Shown here: positions 53,107 to 63,687 of the stretch, in pieces
Layout: every line of letters begins with the position of its first letter
How positions within the stretch are numbered: position 1 is the stretch's first letter
Source: Chondrus crispus
Lineage: Eukaryota > Rhodophyta > Florideophyceae > Gigartinales > Gigartinaceae
Length of the DNA stretch: 64,000 nt
Assembly: GCF_000350225.1 (NCBI RefSeq)
Contig: NW_005179283.1
Location: 1-64,000 of the forward strand
Reading direction: 5' to 3'
The notes under the pieces: model-generated
Seen by the model: the letters and a program-made list of their open reading frames with translations, nothing else
Told to the model about the DNA's origin: nothing
The model's database searches: none
Position numbers and translations under genes: made by a program

Positions 53107-55707
53107 ATGACCACGTCGGACTCGCAGCCGCTGGCTGCCCTTTCCGAACTCCCGAATACTACACAATTTGACGTCCCTCCCGGCGACTTCAACGCAGTTA
53201 CATGGACCAACTCCGTTCTCTCCTCCTCCCCTTCCCCCTCAATCCCCGCCCTTCTTGACTTGCTCCAGGATCACATACGTGACGGTCACATCGTGTTGGA
53301 TACCTCGCTCAAATCCGCTCTCTCCGCCGTGCCCTGGGTCGTCCGCGAGACCGACAAAGTACGTCAGCGCTCAAATCTATTGCGTGCCGGCGTCGACGGC
53401 GTCGGTCTACGTGTTGAGGGTGTGGAGACGGGCGTCGCTTCGTCCGTCACTACCATCGCTGATGCTGATACTATCGTCCGCCGCGTGCAACGCGCCACAG
53501 AGTTGCTGAGCCAGGCCGTGGATGCGGAGCGCCTCCTTTCAAGGCTCGACGCACTTCTTTCGTCGTCGGCGGCTGATGGATCTGACCTTGTATCCGCGGC
53601 AGACGTTGTCAGCCAACTGCGAACTACTCTTGCTCCATTGAAGCCTATTGCGGAGCTTGCGGACCGCTTCAAGCAACTGGATGAAGCCGATCGCAAATTG
53701 GAAGCCCTCGCTGCCCCACAACTCAAGAAAGCTTTGGAAGAGCTAAACTCACAGGCAGCTTCTAATGCAAGGATTGTCTTCGATCACGCAGGTAGGGATA
53801 GTGCCTTTCAGACTCAGTACGTCGCGCTCAGGGGTGAGCAGGTCCGCAAACTCTGGAGCAATGCGTGGGAAGCGAGGGATGCTGCGATTTCTGAAGAAGA
53901 AAAAGCCATGTTCTCGGGAACGCCAGGGGATCTTGCTGGTGTTGGGGCCGAAGTCATTCTTCTGGCCTTCTACGGTTCCTTGTATGATTTGATCCGCGCG
54001 GAGGCCGACTGGCTTCGCACCACATTTCCAGACCTTCATCAGGAGCTCGTACCGCCTTTGATCTGGAACGCTGTCAGTAATCTGAAGAACCCCCTTCCCG
54101 TATCCAATGTTTTCGTTTCTTCCTCAGCACCTGATTCTCTGGAAACTGTGAAGTCTATCGCAAACCGCCTTTTCGATGTGGCGCATGCATCTGTGACAGG
54201 TTCTGCAAGGATCACCCGGTTATTTGTGCCGGACGATCTTTCCGAGAAGTTGCAAGATCTTGTGCCTGAGAAGGATGTGGTGCTTACCGACTCTATAATC
54301 AAAGCTGTGTCAGAACTGCTGAGCCCGTTCCGCTCGTTTTGGAAGAGTACGAGTCAAGTGGCAATTCGAGAGGCCCGCACTTCTGTGTCGGCAATTGAAC
54401 TCCCAAGCACGAGGGGTAGTACCTCTGCACAAACTGCGCCGATGTCGCACCCCTCTAGCCCCCCATCGTCGCGACGCTTCAGACCCACTTTTTCGGAAGT
54501 AGCCAAAGACATTGAGGCTTGCACAGCAGGAGTACTATCAGCTCTGGATGTTCTCCTCACTAGACTAAACCGGCAAACGTGTGGTGCTGGAATCGGTCCG
54601 ATGAAGCAAGCTTCGAACACAATCGCATCTGTTTTGTCGGACCGCTTGCTGAAGGTATTGCGCTTGCCAGCGCCCCCGACAGGCACAGGTGAGGACGAAT
54701 GGACCGAAGTCGGCGGAGCACTGCGACTTTTGATAGCCTCAAGTTCTCTAAAAAGATCGTGGGAGTCACGCAAAGAATCCCTGTACGCAGTCGCCGTCGG
54801 TACTGCAACCCCAGTTCTCGAAGTCGCAACTGCCTTGAAAGGAAACCTTTTCGAAAGAATCAAGCAGTTTATATCCCAATCAGAGAGCGAGAACCCTATC
54901 GAAGCTGCTGTTGTTTGGGAACTAGTTCGCGACGAAAAGCTCACAGCCAAGATAGTGACAGATTTTGAATCCCTCGATTCAGCCCAAGACTACGATCAGT
55001 TGCTCAGTGTGGTGCATCGAGTTGTCTATGAAACCATGTTCGATGGTGTGAAGGCTAGGTTTGCATCTTTCAATACCAGTGAGTTGTGGAACAGCGCAAC
55101 GTCAGATGGAGAAGTTTCAATGCTTGGATTTTCGAGTTCGCCTCTAGGATATGCGACGGAAGTTGCTGATTATTTGATGACGATTCCCCAACAGCTAGAA
55201 CCGTTTGTGCCTGATGAGGAGGACGCCAAGTATGCGACGCCGCGATCTCCGTATGTGTTTAGCGCTAACAGCCCAGGGTCACAACAGACTTCTAGGAGAG
55301 GAAGAATTGGACGACCTAGAGAGTCCACGTCTGGCGAGGTCGGTGGTCAGGAAGCTGGAGAAGAACTGTCAGGTGAGGAGGGCATAACCAACATGTCATT
55401 CGCCGGAGTATGGATCAGTGTGTTAGCGATTAGTGCTATGGAGCTTTACGTGGAGAAAATTTGTTCTATTCAGAAAGTGAACGAAGCTGGCGCGAAACAG
55501 CTGGCCACAGATGCAGACTACATCTGCAACGTCATCGCCTCTCTGGGGGTCGCCCCGACACCTGAGATGGCTCTAGCTCTGCGATTAATTGAATGCAACG
55601 CAGATACTGCATCTGTCAAGGAAATCGCGTCAGAGTTTGTCTCTGTAGAGCATCGGAAGCTCATCAGGAGAATCGCTGCTCTCAGGGGCATCAATGTCAC
55701 GATATGA
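53107..55707 (+). CDS. COG7: Conserved oligomeric Golgi complex subunit 7
   Basis: 866 aa, single exon, helical throughout. The N terminus (DFNAVTWTNSVL, then HIVLDTSLKSALSAVPWVVRE) fits the COG7 start, where the W-x-N segment and a following long coiled region are typical. A central part with FYGSLYDLIRAEADW and VSNLKNPLPVSNVF and the C-terminal helical block (SFAGVWISVLAISAMELYV, then YICNVIASLG) match COG7 family layout. COG is a tethering complex for retrograde vesicles at the Golgi, needed for glycosylation enzyme recycling. No motif is absolutely diagnostic, so another tethering subunit remains possible. Confidence 0.7.
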   Translation: MTTSDSQPLAALSELPNTTQFDVPPGDFNAVTWTNSVLSSSPSPSIPALLDLLQDHIRDGHIVLDTSLKSALSAVPWVVRETDKVRQRSNLLRAGVDGVGLRVEGVETGVASSVTTIADADTIVRRVQRATELLSQAVDAERLLSRLDALLSSSAADGSDLVSAADVVSQLRTTLAPLKPIAELADRFKQLDEADRKLEALAAPQLKKALEELNSQAASNARIVFDHAGRDSAFQTQYVALRGEQVRKLWSNAWEARDAAISEEEKAMFSGTPGDLAGVGAEVILLAFYGSLYDLIRAEADWLRTTFPDLHQELVPPLIWNAVSNLKNPLPVSNVFVSSSAPDSLETVKSIANRLFDVAHASVTGSARITRLFVPDDLSEKLQDLVPEKDVVLTDSIIKAVSELLSPFRSFWKSTSQVAIREARTSVSAIELPSTRGSTSAQTAPMSHPSSPPSSRRFRPTFSEVAKDIEACTAGVLSALDVLLTRLNRQTCGAGIGPMKQASNTIASVLSDRLLKVLRLPAPPTGTGEDEWTEVGGALRLLIASSSLKRSWESRKESLYAVAVGTATPVLEVATALKGNLFERIKQFISQSESENPIEAAVVWELVRDEKLTAKIVTDFESLDSAQDYDQLLSVVHRVVYETMFDGVKARFASFNTSELWNSATSDGEVSMLGFSSSPLGYATEVADYLMTIPQQLEPFVPDEEDAKYATPRSPYVFSANSPGSQQTSRRGRIGRPRESTSGEVGGQEAGEELSGEEGITNMSFAGVWISVLAISAMELYVEKICSIQKVNEAGAKQLATDADYICNVIASLGVAPTPEMALALRLIECNADTASVKEIASEFVSVEHRKLIRRIAALRGINVTI

Positions 55708-55993
55708 GTATTCGGAAAGTAAGAAGTTGAACCGAACTGCAAGGAGGCAAAATCCTTCCGTCCGCTGCACACACTGGTCACCTCCCAGGTGTTCTGACAT
55801 ACGCGAGGCTGTCCGGTGGTCCCGCACATTGATGCTGCTTGTGGCGGGCATTGCCACATGATCGTACTTTTCGCACCATGTCAAGTAACGAGAAGGCAAC
55901 GGAACGGTTTTGTGAGACCCATACATAAGTGATGACATCTCAGCAACGGGTGTAAGAGCAGAGGTTCGCATATGCTGGAGCTGCGAGTAGAGT

Positions 55994-57130
55994 CTAGTTC
56001 CAGTACTTCGCCGCCCCAGCTCCCCACCGTACAGCTGGCCACGAAGCTTTCAAAGTCCGGGGGATAAGCAGTCTTAATGGAGAATGGATTAAGAAGCCGA
56101 CCTGTGACATTAAAAAGTACCTAATAGACCTAAACGAAAGTGGTCTGAAGCCGTCGTCCTCAGTGACATCAAGAACGTCAGCAACCTCTGCGGCGATGAC
56201 CACCTTGCCGTTCATTTTGTCCCAGAGAGGCTCCCCCTTCTCCGTGAGCAGAGCAGCGAGGACCTTGCCCACGAAACGAGGGGACTCAGCATTCCAGAGC
56301 GGCAAAATCTCTGGTTGTTGGTCTTGGCCTTGGCGTTGTGCTTCTTCCGCTAATTTTGTGGCTACCTCAAGCAAGACATCTGTGGTCACGAAGCCAGGAC
56401 AGAATGCAATGGATTTGACGCCCTCCGGTGCAGCAAGTGCGAGCTCCGCAGCCATGCGGTCAATCGCTTGCTTGCCAATAGAATAAACCGGATCAAATAA
56501 GCTGGTCATACCACCCCAAGATGTGATGTTAATGATCATGCCGCTTCCATGCGGCTCCATCATTCGAATAGCGCGTGTGGAACATATAAAATTGTTCCTC
56601 AGCCCTACGCCGTTGACGCAATCCCAATAGTCTCCCGGGTTGGAGTCTGGATCTGGGACGGATGGGTTTTTTACGCTCTTCTTCCAAAATGGAACCTCAG
56701 CGGAACTCGTGAGGAAGTGCACAGCTGAGTAGGCGTTGTTGACAAAGAAGTCCAATTTGGATCCATCCGCTGCAAGACGAGTGGCTAGCTGGGCAAAAAG
56801 GTCTTCAATTTGCTTATCATCCGAATGGTCCACGACGAAATAGTCGCAGTTGCCGCCGACTTCTCTGATTCGCTCTGCGATCTCCTCCAAGGAACCCGGA
56901 CCAGGACCCTTGGTACGACCGGTGATGTAAACGTTGGCACCTTGCTCACCCAAGCCAATGGCTATGCCACGTCCAATCCCCCGAGTGGCACCTGTGACGA
57001 CGACATTGCGGCCTTTGAGAAGCGACATGGTGCTGTAACGACGTTGCACGAAAGAACGGGGGGGCGGGGCGAGAAGAGGAAACGGGCAGATGGCAGTGAA
57101 TGCTACCCGTGGCGCGGAGGAAAGAGGCAT
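55994..57130 (-). CDS. Short-chain dehydrogenase, DHRS1-like
   Basis: 378 aa. The SDR core starts at MSLLKGRNVVVTGATRGIG (residue 35). It has the TGATRGIG cofactor loop, NNAYSAV (DHRS1-type variant of NNAG), the catalytic Ser in ITSWGG and Tyr/Lys in YSIGK. The first 34 residues (Arg and Ser rich, ending RRYST) look like an organelle leader, so I keep the upstream ATG at 57130. The C-terminal region (about 100 residues after the core) follows the long DHRS1 layout. The substrate is unknown; mammalian DHRS1 reduces steroids and xenobiotic carbonyls with NADPH. The frame is intact. 55708-55993 is a short gap without features. Confidence 0.82.
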   Translation of the reverse strand: MPLSSAPRVAFTAICPFPLLAPPPRSFVQRRYSTMSLLKGRNVVVTGATRGIGRGIAIGLGEQGANVYITGRTKGPGPGSLEEIAERIREVGGNCDYFVVDHSDDKQIEDLFAQLATRLAADGSKLDFFVNNAYSAVHFLTSSAEVPFWKKSVKNPSVPDPDSNPGDYWDCVNGVGLRNNFICSTRAIRMMEPHGSGMIINITSWGGMTSLFDPVYSIGKQAIDRMAAELALAAPEGVKSIAFCPGFVTTDVLLEVATKLAEEAQRQGQDQQPEILPLWNAESPRFVGKVLAALLTEKGEPLWDKMNGKVVIAAEVADVLDVTEDDGFRPLSFRSIRYFLMSQVGFLIHSPLRLLIPRTLKASWPAVRWGAGAAKYWN

Positions 57131-58150
57131 TTAAAGAGTAGAGGCGGTTGCGGGGCGACAAGGTCAGGTGTATATTTGAGGAGGCCACGAAGTGCATACA
57201 ACGAGATATGGTTTGTGTAAACAGGGTCTCTGCTCGGAATTGGTGGGGCGAGGTCTTGATGGCATCGAATTACAATTGAATGGACTGTCTGGCAATCCCA
57301 AGCCGGGGGCTCGCTGCCACAAGAGGCTCTGTGAGTCCTCAAACGCCGGCTTGACGGATAAAAGCATGTTCCTACTCTCGCAGTATCCGCGTGAGGCAGC
57401 GATCATACGAGGGGCGTTCCTCTTTTTCCATCATTTCTGAAATAGTAGCGGCTCACCTTCCGCCTGCAGCTGGAGACTGGAGACCCAGTGATCCCAGCAA
57501 CTCGCTGTATCCTGCAGTTTGGCGCCCTTCAATCAAAGCACCGTTCCGAGCGACGCGCCCGGCACCAATGCAGATAAATTACTGTACCTGTCCTCTGTGC
57601 AGCTCAGCTGACTGATCGCACTGGAGCCTGCCACTGCCATCTCCCGGCTCGCTACCTGCTAGCCGGTCCTCCAAAAGGCATTATTCTCCGCCCTCATACT
57701 GCAGCTGCTGGCACCATCATGCCGCCCACATGTGTCTCCAGGTTTCGCGTCTCCAGGTTTCGCGCGTCCCCATCTCCATGTCCTGGTGCAGTGTCTACGG
57801 TATCCGTAGACATTGCACCACGCACTGGCATTTCGTGAAGGTATCACTGTTGCCGCGGTACGGTATGTCATCTACGCACTCTGTGTTGTAGTTGTACAAG
57901 ACTGATCCTCGTGCATACGGTAAGTGTTTCACTCCATGCCTGTGCAAGTGCCATCACAGTCCTTGCACATATCCACATCTCGTACATTCGGTAAATATTT
58001 TACTCCAAACCTGCGCAAATGCTATCACAGTCCTTGGACATCCCACATCTCAACGAGGCCCCAAATAATCAACATAACGTATTCACCAAGACTGCTGCCT
58101 GCAAAAATGCCGTACCAACGCCTCTAAGCCTCCCCACAAGGGCTAATCCC
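57131..58150. other. Intergenic with small duplications
   Basis: It includes a tandem GTCTCCAGGTTTCGC repeat (about 57735-57765), a palindrome at 57784-57820 (17-bp arms, one mismatch, spacer TAT), and an imperfect tandem duplication of about 80 bp (about 57920-58050) with TATCACAGTCCTTG-like words twice. No gene seen. Confidence 0.5.
57784..57820. repeat. 17-bp inverted repeat, 3-nt spacer
   Basis: The arms 57784-57800 and 57804-57820 are complementary except one base. Spacer TAT. Confidence 0.85.
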
Positions 58151-58795
58151 TCACGTGAATCTTCCATTTGACCTCTGTCCAGCATTCCTTGCGTGTAGGC
58201 ACTTCATAGGACTCTCCCTGCAGCACGACCTCACACTCCCTGCGTGCCCGCCAAGCGCCGCCAGCGACCGACACAGCAACGGACAGCAAGGTCCCCTCGC
58301 ACAGTTAGCCCTTCCGTCAAACACGTACTCCGTTTTCGCATTGCACTTGCAGCACTTCCTCCTTCCAGCGTTCCCCTCCAGCTCCCCGCCCCAATTAAAC
58401 TTCTCCCCCCTCCCACCGCGCTTCCTTGGTACCCCGTGAAGTGCCAGCTCTCGCTCAATCAGTTCCCCAAGTGCTCGCCCAACCTTCTTAAGGTCTGTCT
58501 CCGATATACACACGACGTCCGCGCTCTCCACGGCCTCCAGCGCTAGGTGCTGCTCGATGTGCACGCAGAACGCCTCGGCTTCCGCTCGCGAAATCCCGTA
58601 CGTTTGCATCTCTTTCTTGATGCCCACTAGCGACTTCCGCAACACTGCTTTGTAGATGCAGTTGCGCAGCGGCACCAATTCGCCTGTCACTGTTTCGACG
58701 GGCGTGTCCATGCTGAGCTCCTCATGACCGCGTGTCACCGTGACCGCGCATGCGAGCAGCAGGAGGTACAAGAGGATAAAGGGTACACTGGACAT
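58151..58795 (-). CDS. Secreted orphan protein with Cys-rich tail
   Basis: The frame is open from 58909, but the ATG at 58795 starts a clean signal peptide (MSSVPFILLYLLLLACAVTV), so I choose it; the product is 214 aa. After the signal is a helical region with MDTPVETVTGELVPLRNC and KKEMQTYGISRAEAEAFC, then a basic, Cys-rich tail (RKCCKCNAKTEY, then CARGPCCPLLC). Cysteine spacing suggests disulfides. I do not recognise the family; it may be lineage-specific to red algae. A cell-wall or extracellular role is speculation. Confidence 0.55.
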   Translation of the reverse strand: MSSVPFILLYLLLLACAVTVTRGHEELSMDTPVETVTGELVPLRNCIYKAVLRKSLVGIKKEMQTYGISRAEAEAFCVHIEQHLALEAVESADVVCISETDLKKVGRALGELIERELALHGVPRKRGGRGEKFNWGGELEGNAGRRKCCKCNAKTEYVFDGRANCARGPCCPLLCRSLAALGGHAGSVRSCCRESPMKCLHARNAGQRSNGRFT

Positions 58796-59792
58796 TTTGC
58801 GAGACCAGAATTGAGAACGATTGTTGAACAAATTTGAAAACCGAAGGGGAAGGTCGGTTGAGGCGCCTGTTACGAGGTTGGGAAGCACAAAGAGATAGAG
58901 ATAATTCACTCTGCCAGAGAAGATGCATTACTTATGTGGGCGCTTGTCGGAAAGACTGCGGGCCTTGGTCCGTGCGAATTGCCATCGTCCGACCCTGAAA
59001 AAGCCTCTGATGGCGTCGCGTGCGTGTCGACCAGCTGCCGTTGGTTTTTCCGTTCACATGCGGGACTATCTAGAGGGGCCCTGTAGAAGTGCGGTTTCGA
59101 GGGAAATCTTGCGTTGCGAAGAAGTCGCCAGTCCCTCGCACTTGGCGTTCAGCTCCTATTCCAAACGCAGACAGCTTTTGACGTCATTTGCAGTTCCTTG
59201 CCCCGACGAACAAAGAGATACAACGCTTTATGTATGTAGTCGCCCTCTCGCTAAAGGAATCCACGTTTTTCGATGCATAGCAAGCAGCTTATGTCGTGAG
59301 GCCCAGTTGTTTGTACGTAAACGCTGCTGACGTTCGTTCTTTGTGGCACACAGTTCGAACATTTTGCCAAAGCGTGAATGACGGTCAATTTCCTGCGCTG
59401 TACGCACACAACGCAGTCCCTGGGCACAGCCCCGAACACAGATGCGCTGGATCAGGACAAAAAGTAGTATCCAAAAGGTCCAGCCCGAACGACACCTCGT
59501 CTATCACCTGCGCTCAGGTCTACGTTCCTGTGCTAGGGTCGTGATATCCGGGACAGAGATCGCAATGTCCCGTGAACTCCTCGTCACGTTTCCATTTCGG
59601 GTCTTCACGGCCTTAAACTCTCACATCCCTTGCAAGCTACCACTAAACCTTCTCTCTGGAAACAATACAAATAGAAATAAAGGTTATTTTACTTCTGAGA
59701 TCCACACCCCATCATATGTCCGACAAAAGAACCGTCTTTTTGAGAGTTTGCGAGGTAATTAACACCGTGCCAACTCAGGGCACTTCCTTATT
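58796..59792. other. Intergenic, no gene supported
   Basis: The upstream region of the secreted protein and the 3' flank of the next. A 135-codon plus frame (58923-59330) is rich in Cys and Arg but has no family-like pattern. Confidence 0.4.
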
Positions 59793-60614
59793 CTATTGCG
59801 GAAAGTCTGAGGAATGAAAACCAATGACCATGAACGAACGAGCACGGTTCCGCTCCACACCTATTTCATGGCTTACAAGGATTGTACGAATATCACCGAC
59901 AAGCACATCGCTACGAAGGGGAATGAACTGTGGACTGATTTCCTGGGATTCAGTACACGATAGCAGGCCATGCGTATTCAGTTTGGCATCGTCTCGGACA
60001 TCCAAAACAATTCCTTTAGCCCCAAAATTCATCGCGATGCTGACGCTGCTGACAGCATTTGGATCTGCATCCACACTCGGAGGCTCAAAGAGATCACTGT
60101 TCGTCAAAATCAACCTCTTCGTACGTTTTTGGATCTCCACTCGGCATGTCTTATCGATAACCCCGTAAAAAACCGGAAGCGGGCTCATATCCGGCAGATT
60201 CATCGTGAAATATGCAGTCAAATACGTTTTCCGAAAGCCACCTAGGCTCGTACCAAGCGAGAGCTTCACTGCTTCAGCTGGGCAGCCCTTCCCTCGGAGT
60301 AAGTCCTCAGCCTTTCTCAGGTTTTCTAAAAACCGCGTCTTGTTGCCTCTATGAAGCAACATCTTCAAAGCCAAGACTTTTGAGTCGCGTACGTCGGACA
60401 GTACGTGATCAGCGTGTGATATCAACGACAATTCACAAGATGCCTGATTCTTCGCCACAAACTTCACATCTCTTGAAGTTGCTGTAGTGAAACCAGTATT
60501 GAAATCGATAACTCTTCTCACTAGAACTGTAGCACCATTCGTTGAAGCGCGCTTACCGGAATGAACGCTACAAAAGAAAATCGCAACAAGGACAGCATGA
60601 AAGAGATAATGCAT
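59793..60614 (-). CDS. Secreted orphan protein
   Basis: The frame is open from 60665; I prefer the ATG at 60614 because it begins a signal peptide (MHYLFHAVLVAIFFCSVHSG). The product is 273 aa. The mature part has mixed alpha/beta composition (VLVRRVIDFNTGFTTATSRD, VKLSLGTSLGGFRKTYLTAY) with few cysteines and no transmembrane segment. I do not recognise a family. It is the second secreted unknown in this stretch. Expression and function cannot be judged from sequence. Confidence 0.5.
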   Translation of the reverse strand: MHYLFHAVLVAIFFCSVHSGKRASTNGATVLVRRVIDFNTGFTTATSRDVKFVAKNQASCELSLISHADHVLSDVRDSKVLALKMLLHRGNKTRFLENLRKAEDLLRGKGCPAEAVKLSLGTSLGGFRKTYLTAYFTMNLPDMSPLPVFYGVIDKTCRVEIQKRTKRLILTNSDLFEPPSVDADPNAVSSVSIAMNFGAKGIVLDVRDDAKLNTHGLLSCTESQEISPQFIPLRSDVLVGDIRTILVSHEIGVERNRARSFMVIGFHSSDFPQ

Positions 60615-61198
60615 GCTAATCGGTTTTCTCTCACGGAAGTTTTCCAGTGGCGGCCGTCTCTGCATTCGAACTGTACAATGACTTCCTGGATCAACGCAGA
60701 AGACTTAACTTGAAACGGAGATGCACCTTAAACAATGCTTCAGTACCTCTTTCCAAAGGAGAGCTTTAAAAGCAGAGCATCAACAAGAGTGCCACGAAAG
60801 GTTCTCTCTGATGCTGCTGCACCTGCAATATGAAAGAATGATTTAACTCTCCGATTTTTTGCGATGAGTCACATCTCCAGCTCCGTAGGGATACCAATTT
60901 TGGATGTAGACGATCGGCCGCAGCACGCCTTCATGCAGGGCAGGTTAGGGTCAACATCATAATCATCCATTAGCCGCGTAAAGCTATCCCGCTGAAGACA
61001 CGATGTCGGGCGGGGCATCTTGCAATTCGTTGGCATTTGCCTTTCATAACGACAGAGAAGCTGACTGTCTGCCTTTGTTGTCTGGGAGCCGAAGCGAGGC
61101 GACCGCCATGTAATCAACAAGGTGTGCGCTTCGTCAAAACAGCCTCACGTCAGTCTGCGAGAAATTTGACGGGCTCATCCCTCGTGCGACACAACACT
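60615..61198. other. Intergenic, no gene supported
   Basis: The upstream region of the secreted protein and the 3' flank of the UBX gene. Nothing recognised. Confidence 0.4.
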
Positions 61199-62458
61199 TC
61201 AACTTTCCGGTTCTTCTCCATCCCTCGGGTTCCAACCGTACTGCGTACTGTTCCCGTTCGAAAGGAGATTCTCGTCATCATCAAATTGGCGTCGGGTAGG
61301 CCGCGGACGGTTCATCTGAAGGGCGGAAGGCATCTGTCCGGCCGCCGCATTTTGATCGTCCGGAATTTCTTGGCGCGCAGGATTGTCTGCCGTGAAAGAG
61401 CGAAAAAATCCTCCAAGGACTCCGAGCGCGCCTGCCGCATAAGACCTGATTCCGGACGCCTGCCACGCGCTGCTCCTCGCGGACAGGCCTGCGTTGCTCC
61501 TGTTTCGTTCAAGCGCAACGATGAGAGTTTCGGACGGGACTAGATCGAGCTCCTCAAGCATTTTGGGATCTTGGGCTAGATCGAAAACCCGCCGCGGGAA
61601 CGCCGTTGAGACTAGCAGTGAGGCCGGGGCGCACTGGGTTTCCTCGGATAGCCACGACCGCACCGCTGAGAAGTTTGTAGTTGCTGGGAAGGTCTTCTTG
61701 GCCTGGGCTCCGCTGGGGAGTCGCGCGAGGAGTTTGGCTTCGCGTGGGTGGGTCGCGCTCGGACGGGAAAGCTTCATGGACTTTGATTGTGAAGGGAGCG
61801 AGGCTGAGACAGGTTCGGATTGTAGCGATGGGGCACCGGACGATTGGCGAGAGAATGTGGGGGAGTCGGGGGTTGCCGCAGACGCTCGCTCCTCTGTCTT
61901 CGGCAGAGAAGGACTTGCTACTCCCGTGTGACATTCCGCATGTGTATCCTCCTCCTCCTGATACGCAGCAAAAACGGCCTTGTCAGCGGCCTTGTCAGCC
62001 CGCTCTGGCTCTGAGCGGGGTATTTCCGGGACAGTAAGGACGGTGCCGGACACTGTTTTCGTGGCGGCGACGAGGGCGTGGGCGAAGGCTTGCGGGGACA
62101 CAAAGCCGGAGTTGTGCAGGAGGGTCTCGCCCGTGAGCGGGGCGATGAAGTAGAGGTTGGGCGGGTTGGCGTGGAGCTTGAAGTAGACGGAGAAGGCGGT
62201 GAAATTGGGGTTGGCGTCGTCGCTGGGGAAGCGCAGGCAGACGGCGTTGGAAAGGCGAGTCAGGGCGGCGATGGAAGGGTTCGAGAAGGTGAGGGTGTGC
62301 ATGGAGGAGGTTGCCAGGCGCGAGAGAAGGTCGGCGCTCGATTCGGAGGCAGACGTCGGATGCATGACGCGCGTCGGAGGCTCAACCAGGATGAGCAGCA
62401 CGCTTTTGCGTGCCTGGCATTGCTGAATGGCGCTCGCCACGCCGTCCGTCGCCCACAT
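61199..62458 (-). CDS. UBX-domain protein, UBXN4/erasin-like
   Basis: 419 aa. The N terminus (VASAIQQCQARKSVLLILVE, then a Ser/Leu region with VCLRF) matches the thioredoxin-like UAS domain of UBXN4. A long Ser/Pro/Glu linker follows. The UBX domain starts near residue 240 (AKLLARLPSGAQAKKTFPAT) and has LLVSTAFPRRVFDL and the closing ELDLVPSETLIVAL, where the FPRR loop fits the p97-binding FPR signature. Near residue 345, YAAGALGVLGGFF may be a membrane-embedded helix, as in UBXN4, which recruits p97/VCP to the ER for degradation of misfolded proteins. It ends with a hydrophilic tail. Confidence 0.8.
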   Translation of the reverse strand: MWATDGVASAIQQCQARKSVLLILVEPPTRVMHPTSASESSADLLSRLATSSMHTLTFSNPSIAALTRLSNAVCLRFPSDDANPNFTAFSVYFKLHANPPNLYFIAPLTGETLLHNSGFVSPQAFAHALVAATKTVSGTVLTVPEIPRSEPERADKAADKAVFAAYQEEEDTHAECHTGVASPSLPKTEERASAATPDSPTFSRQSSGAPSLQSEPVSASLPSQSKSMKLSRPSATHPREAKLLARLPSGAQAKKTFPATTNFSAVRSWLSEETQCAPASLLVSTAFPRRVFDLAQDPKMLEELDLVPSETLIVALERNRSNAGLSARSSAWQASGIRSYAAGALGVLGGFFRSFTADNPARQEIPDDQNAAAGQMPSALQMNRPRPTRRQFDDDENLLSNGNSTQYGWNPRDGEEPES

Positions 62459-63687
62459 CGTAGAGGGGGAGGATCGTTGGTCGGACGTCGGGATGTAGAG
62501 GCTGTGGTTTGGGAACAGGAAGGGCGGCTCGAAGCGTGGGCTGGGTGGGGACCGGAAGAGCTACGTATTCTTTCCCAAGACTTGTGGTGGGCGCTGTTGG
62601 TGTGGCAGCAACTCACTGTAAGCAAGAGTACCTGTAAGATATACACGTGGGACAGTTGGACAGATTGTATGTCTGGCAAAGTATCCAGGTGTGTGAATCT
62701 CAGACAGTGAGTGTCCATTCAGGGATATGCACTTTCAGATGCATGTCCAAGGGACGTGAAGAGCATGAAAGTGCAGTAAAGCGAAGCTGAATTGAAATGC
62801 AAATCCCATTTAGTATTTACATTCTGTAGTGTTTTCGAGGTGCGAACGCGAGGAGCTTCGATCTCATGATAGAACTACGAGATGTATGAAGGGGTGCGAA
62901 GAGCGGCCGAAGGGCCGGGGTCGAGGGGAATAAATAGAGGTGGAGCGAGCTTCCCTGTGCGAAAGGGAGACTTGCAAGCTTCGGGTATCTCTTTGGTGCC
63001 GTCCTCACGTGCCCTCGTCGAGTGCGCGTCCTTCTCCTGTGCCCTCTGACACCAACCCGAACAAGGAGCTTTCCACTCGGAGTACGGGAAATTCGAGACC
63101 ATCAATTGTTGGGCTCTCCTCCTAGTTATCATACCCCAATTGATGGACTCCAAAGGGTCAAAATTGTCGAGATTATCAAGGCGACGACGCAGCTCATTGA
63201 GATTACATGGACGCAGCTCATTGAGATTACATGGACGCAGCTCATTGAGATTACATGGCCACAGAATGCACGAAGCTCATTGGCTACCAGTGAAATAACA
63301 GCCAAAATTATTAGAATTTGTATCCAGCCCGTTGGCGATTAGCGCTGACGAGCTTGGGTGGTCCGCTACATATATCTGTTGCGCCTTCTCTTCGCGGGGG
63401 TGAAGGAGGCAAGTGGGCTCAGAATTAAAGCGAATTATCGTGCAATTCATTAGCCCTTTTTAAATAAGGGGAAATCGCGCTTATTTTTGAAATAGGACAA
63501 GAAGTGAACCTGACTCCTGTTTAATTACCACGACAAAAAAGGTCAGAATTCCAGCTTGTTTCAAAACAGTGGAACAAACAAGACGGGGCACCATCAAGCT
63601 CAGACTAAAAGCTTAGCTTATCTTCCATCACCTTCCATCAGCACCTTTTCAAGATATTGTTCCCCACTTCCCCCTTCCAACTCTCCC
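62459..63687. other. Intergenic with 24-bp tandem repeat
   Basis: The upstream region of the UBX gene. It includes the tandem repeat at 63187-63258 and an AT-rich stretch. 63620-63687 is pyrimidine-rich, leader-like sequence for the following frame. Confidence 0.45.
63187..63258. repeat. Tandem repeat, 24-bp unit, three copies
   Basis: Three identical 24-bp units starting ACGCAGCTCATTGAG at 63187, 63211 and 63235. Confidence 0.95.

Noticed and set aside
7122-62458. A metabolic gene cluster
   Set aside because: The enzymes (aldehyde dehydrogenase, dihydroxyacid dehydratase, SDR) belong to unrelated pathways and lie among trafficking and ribosome genes.
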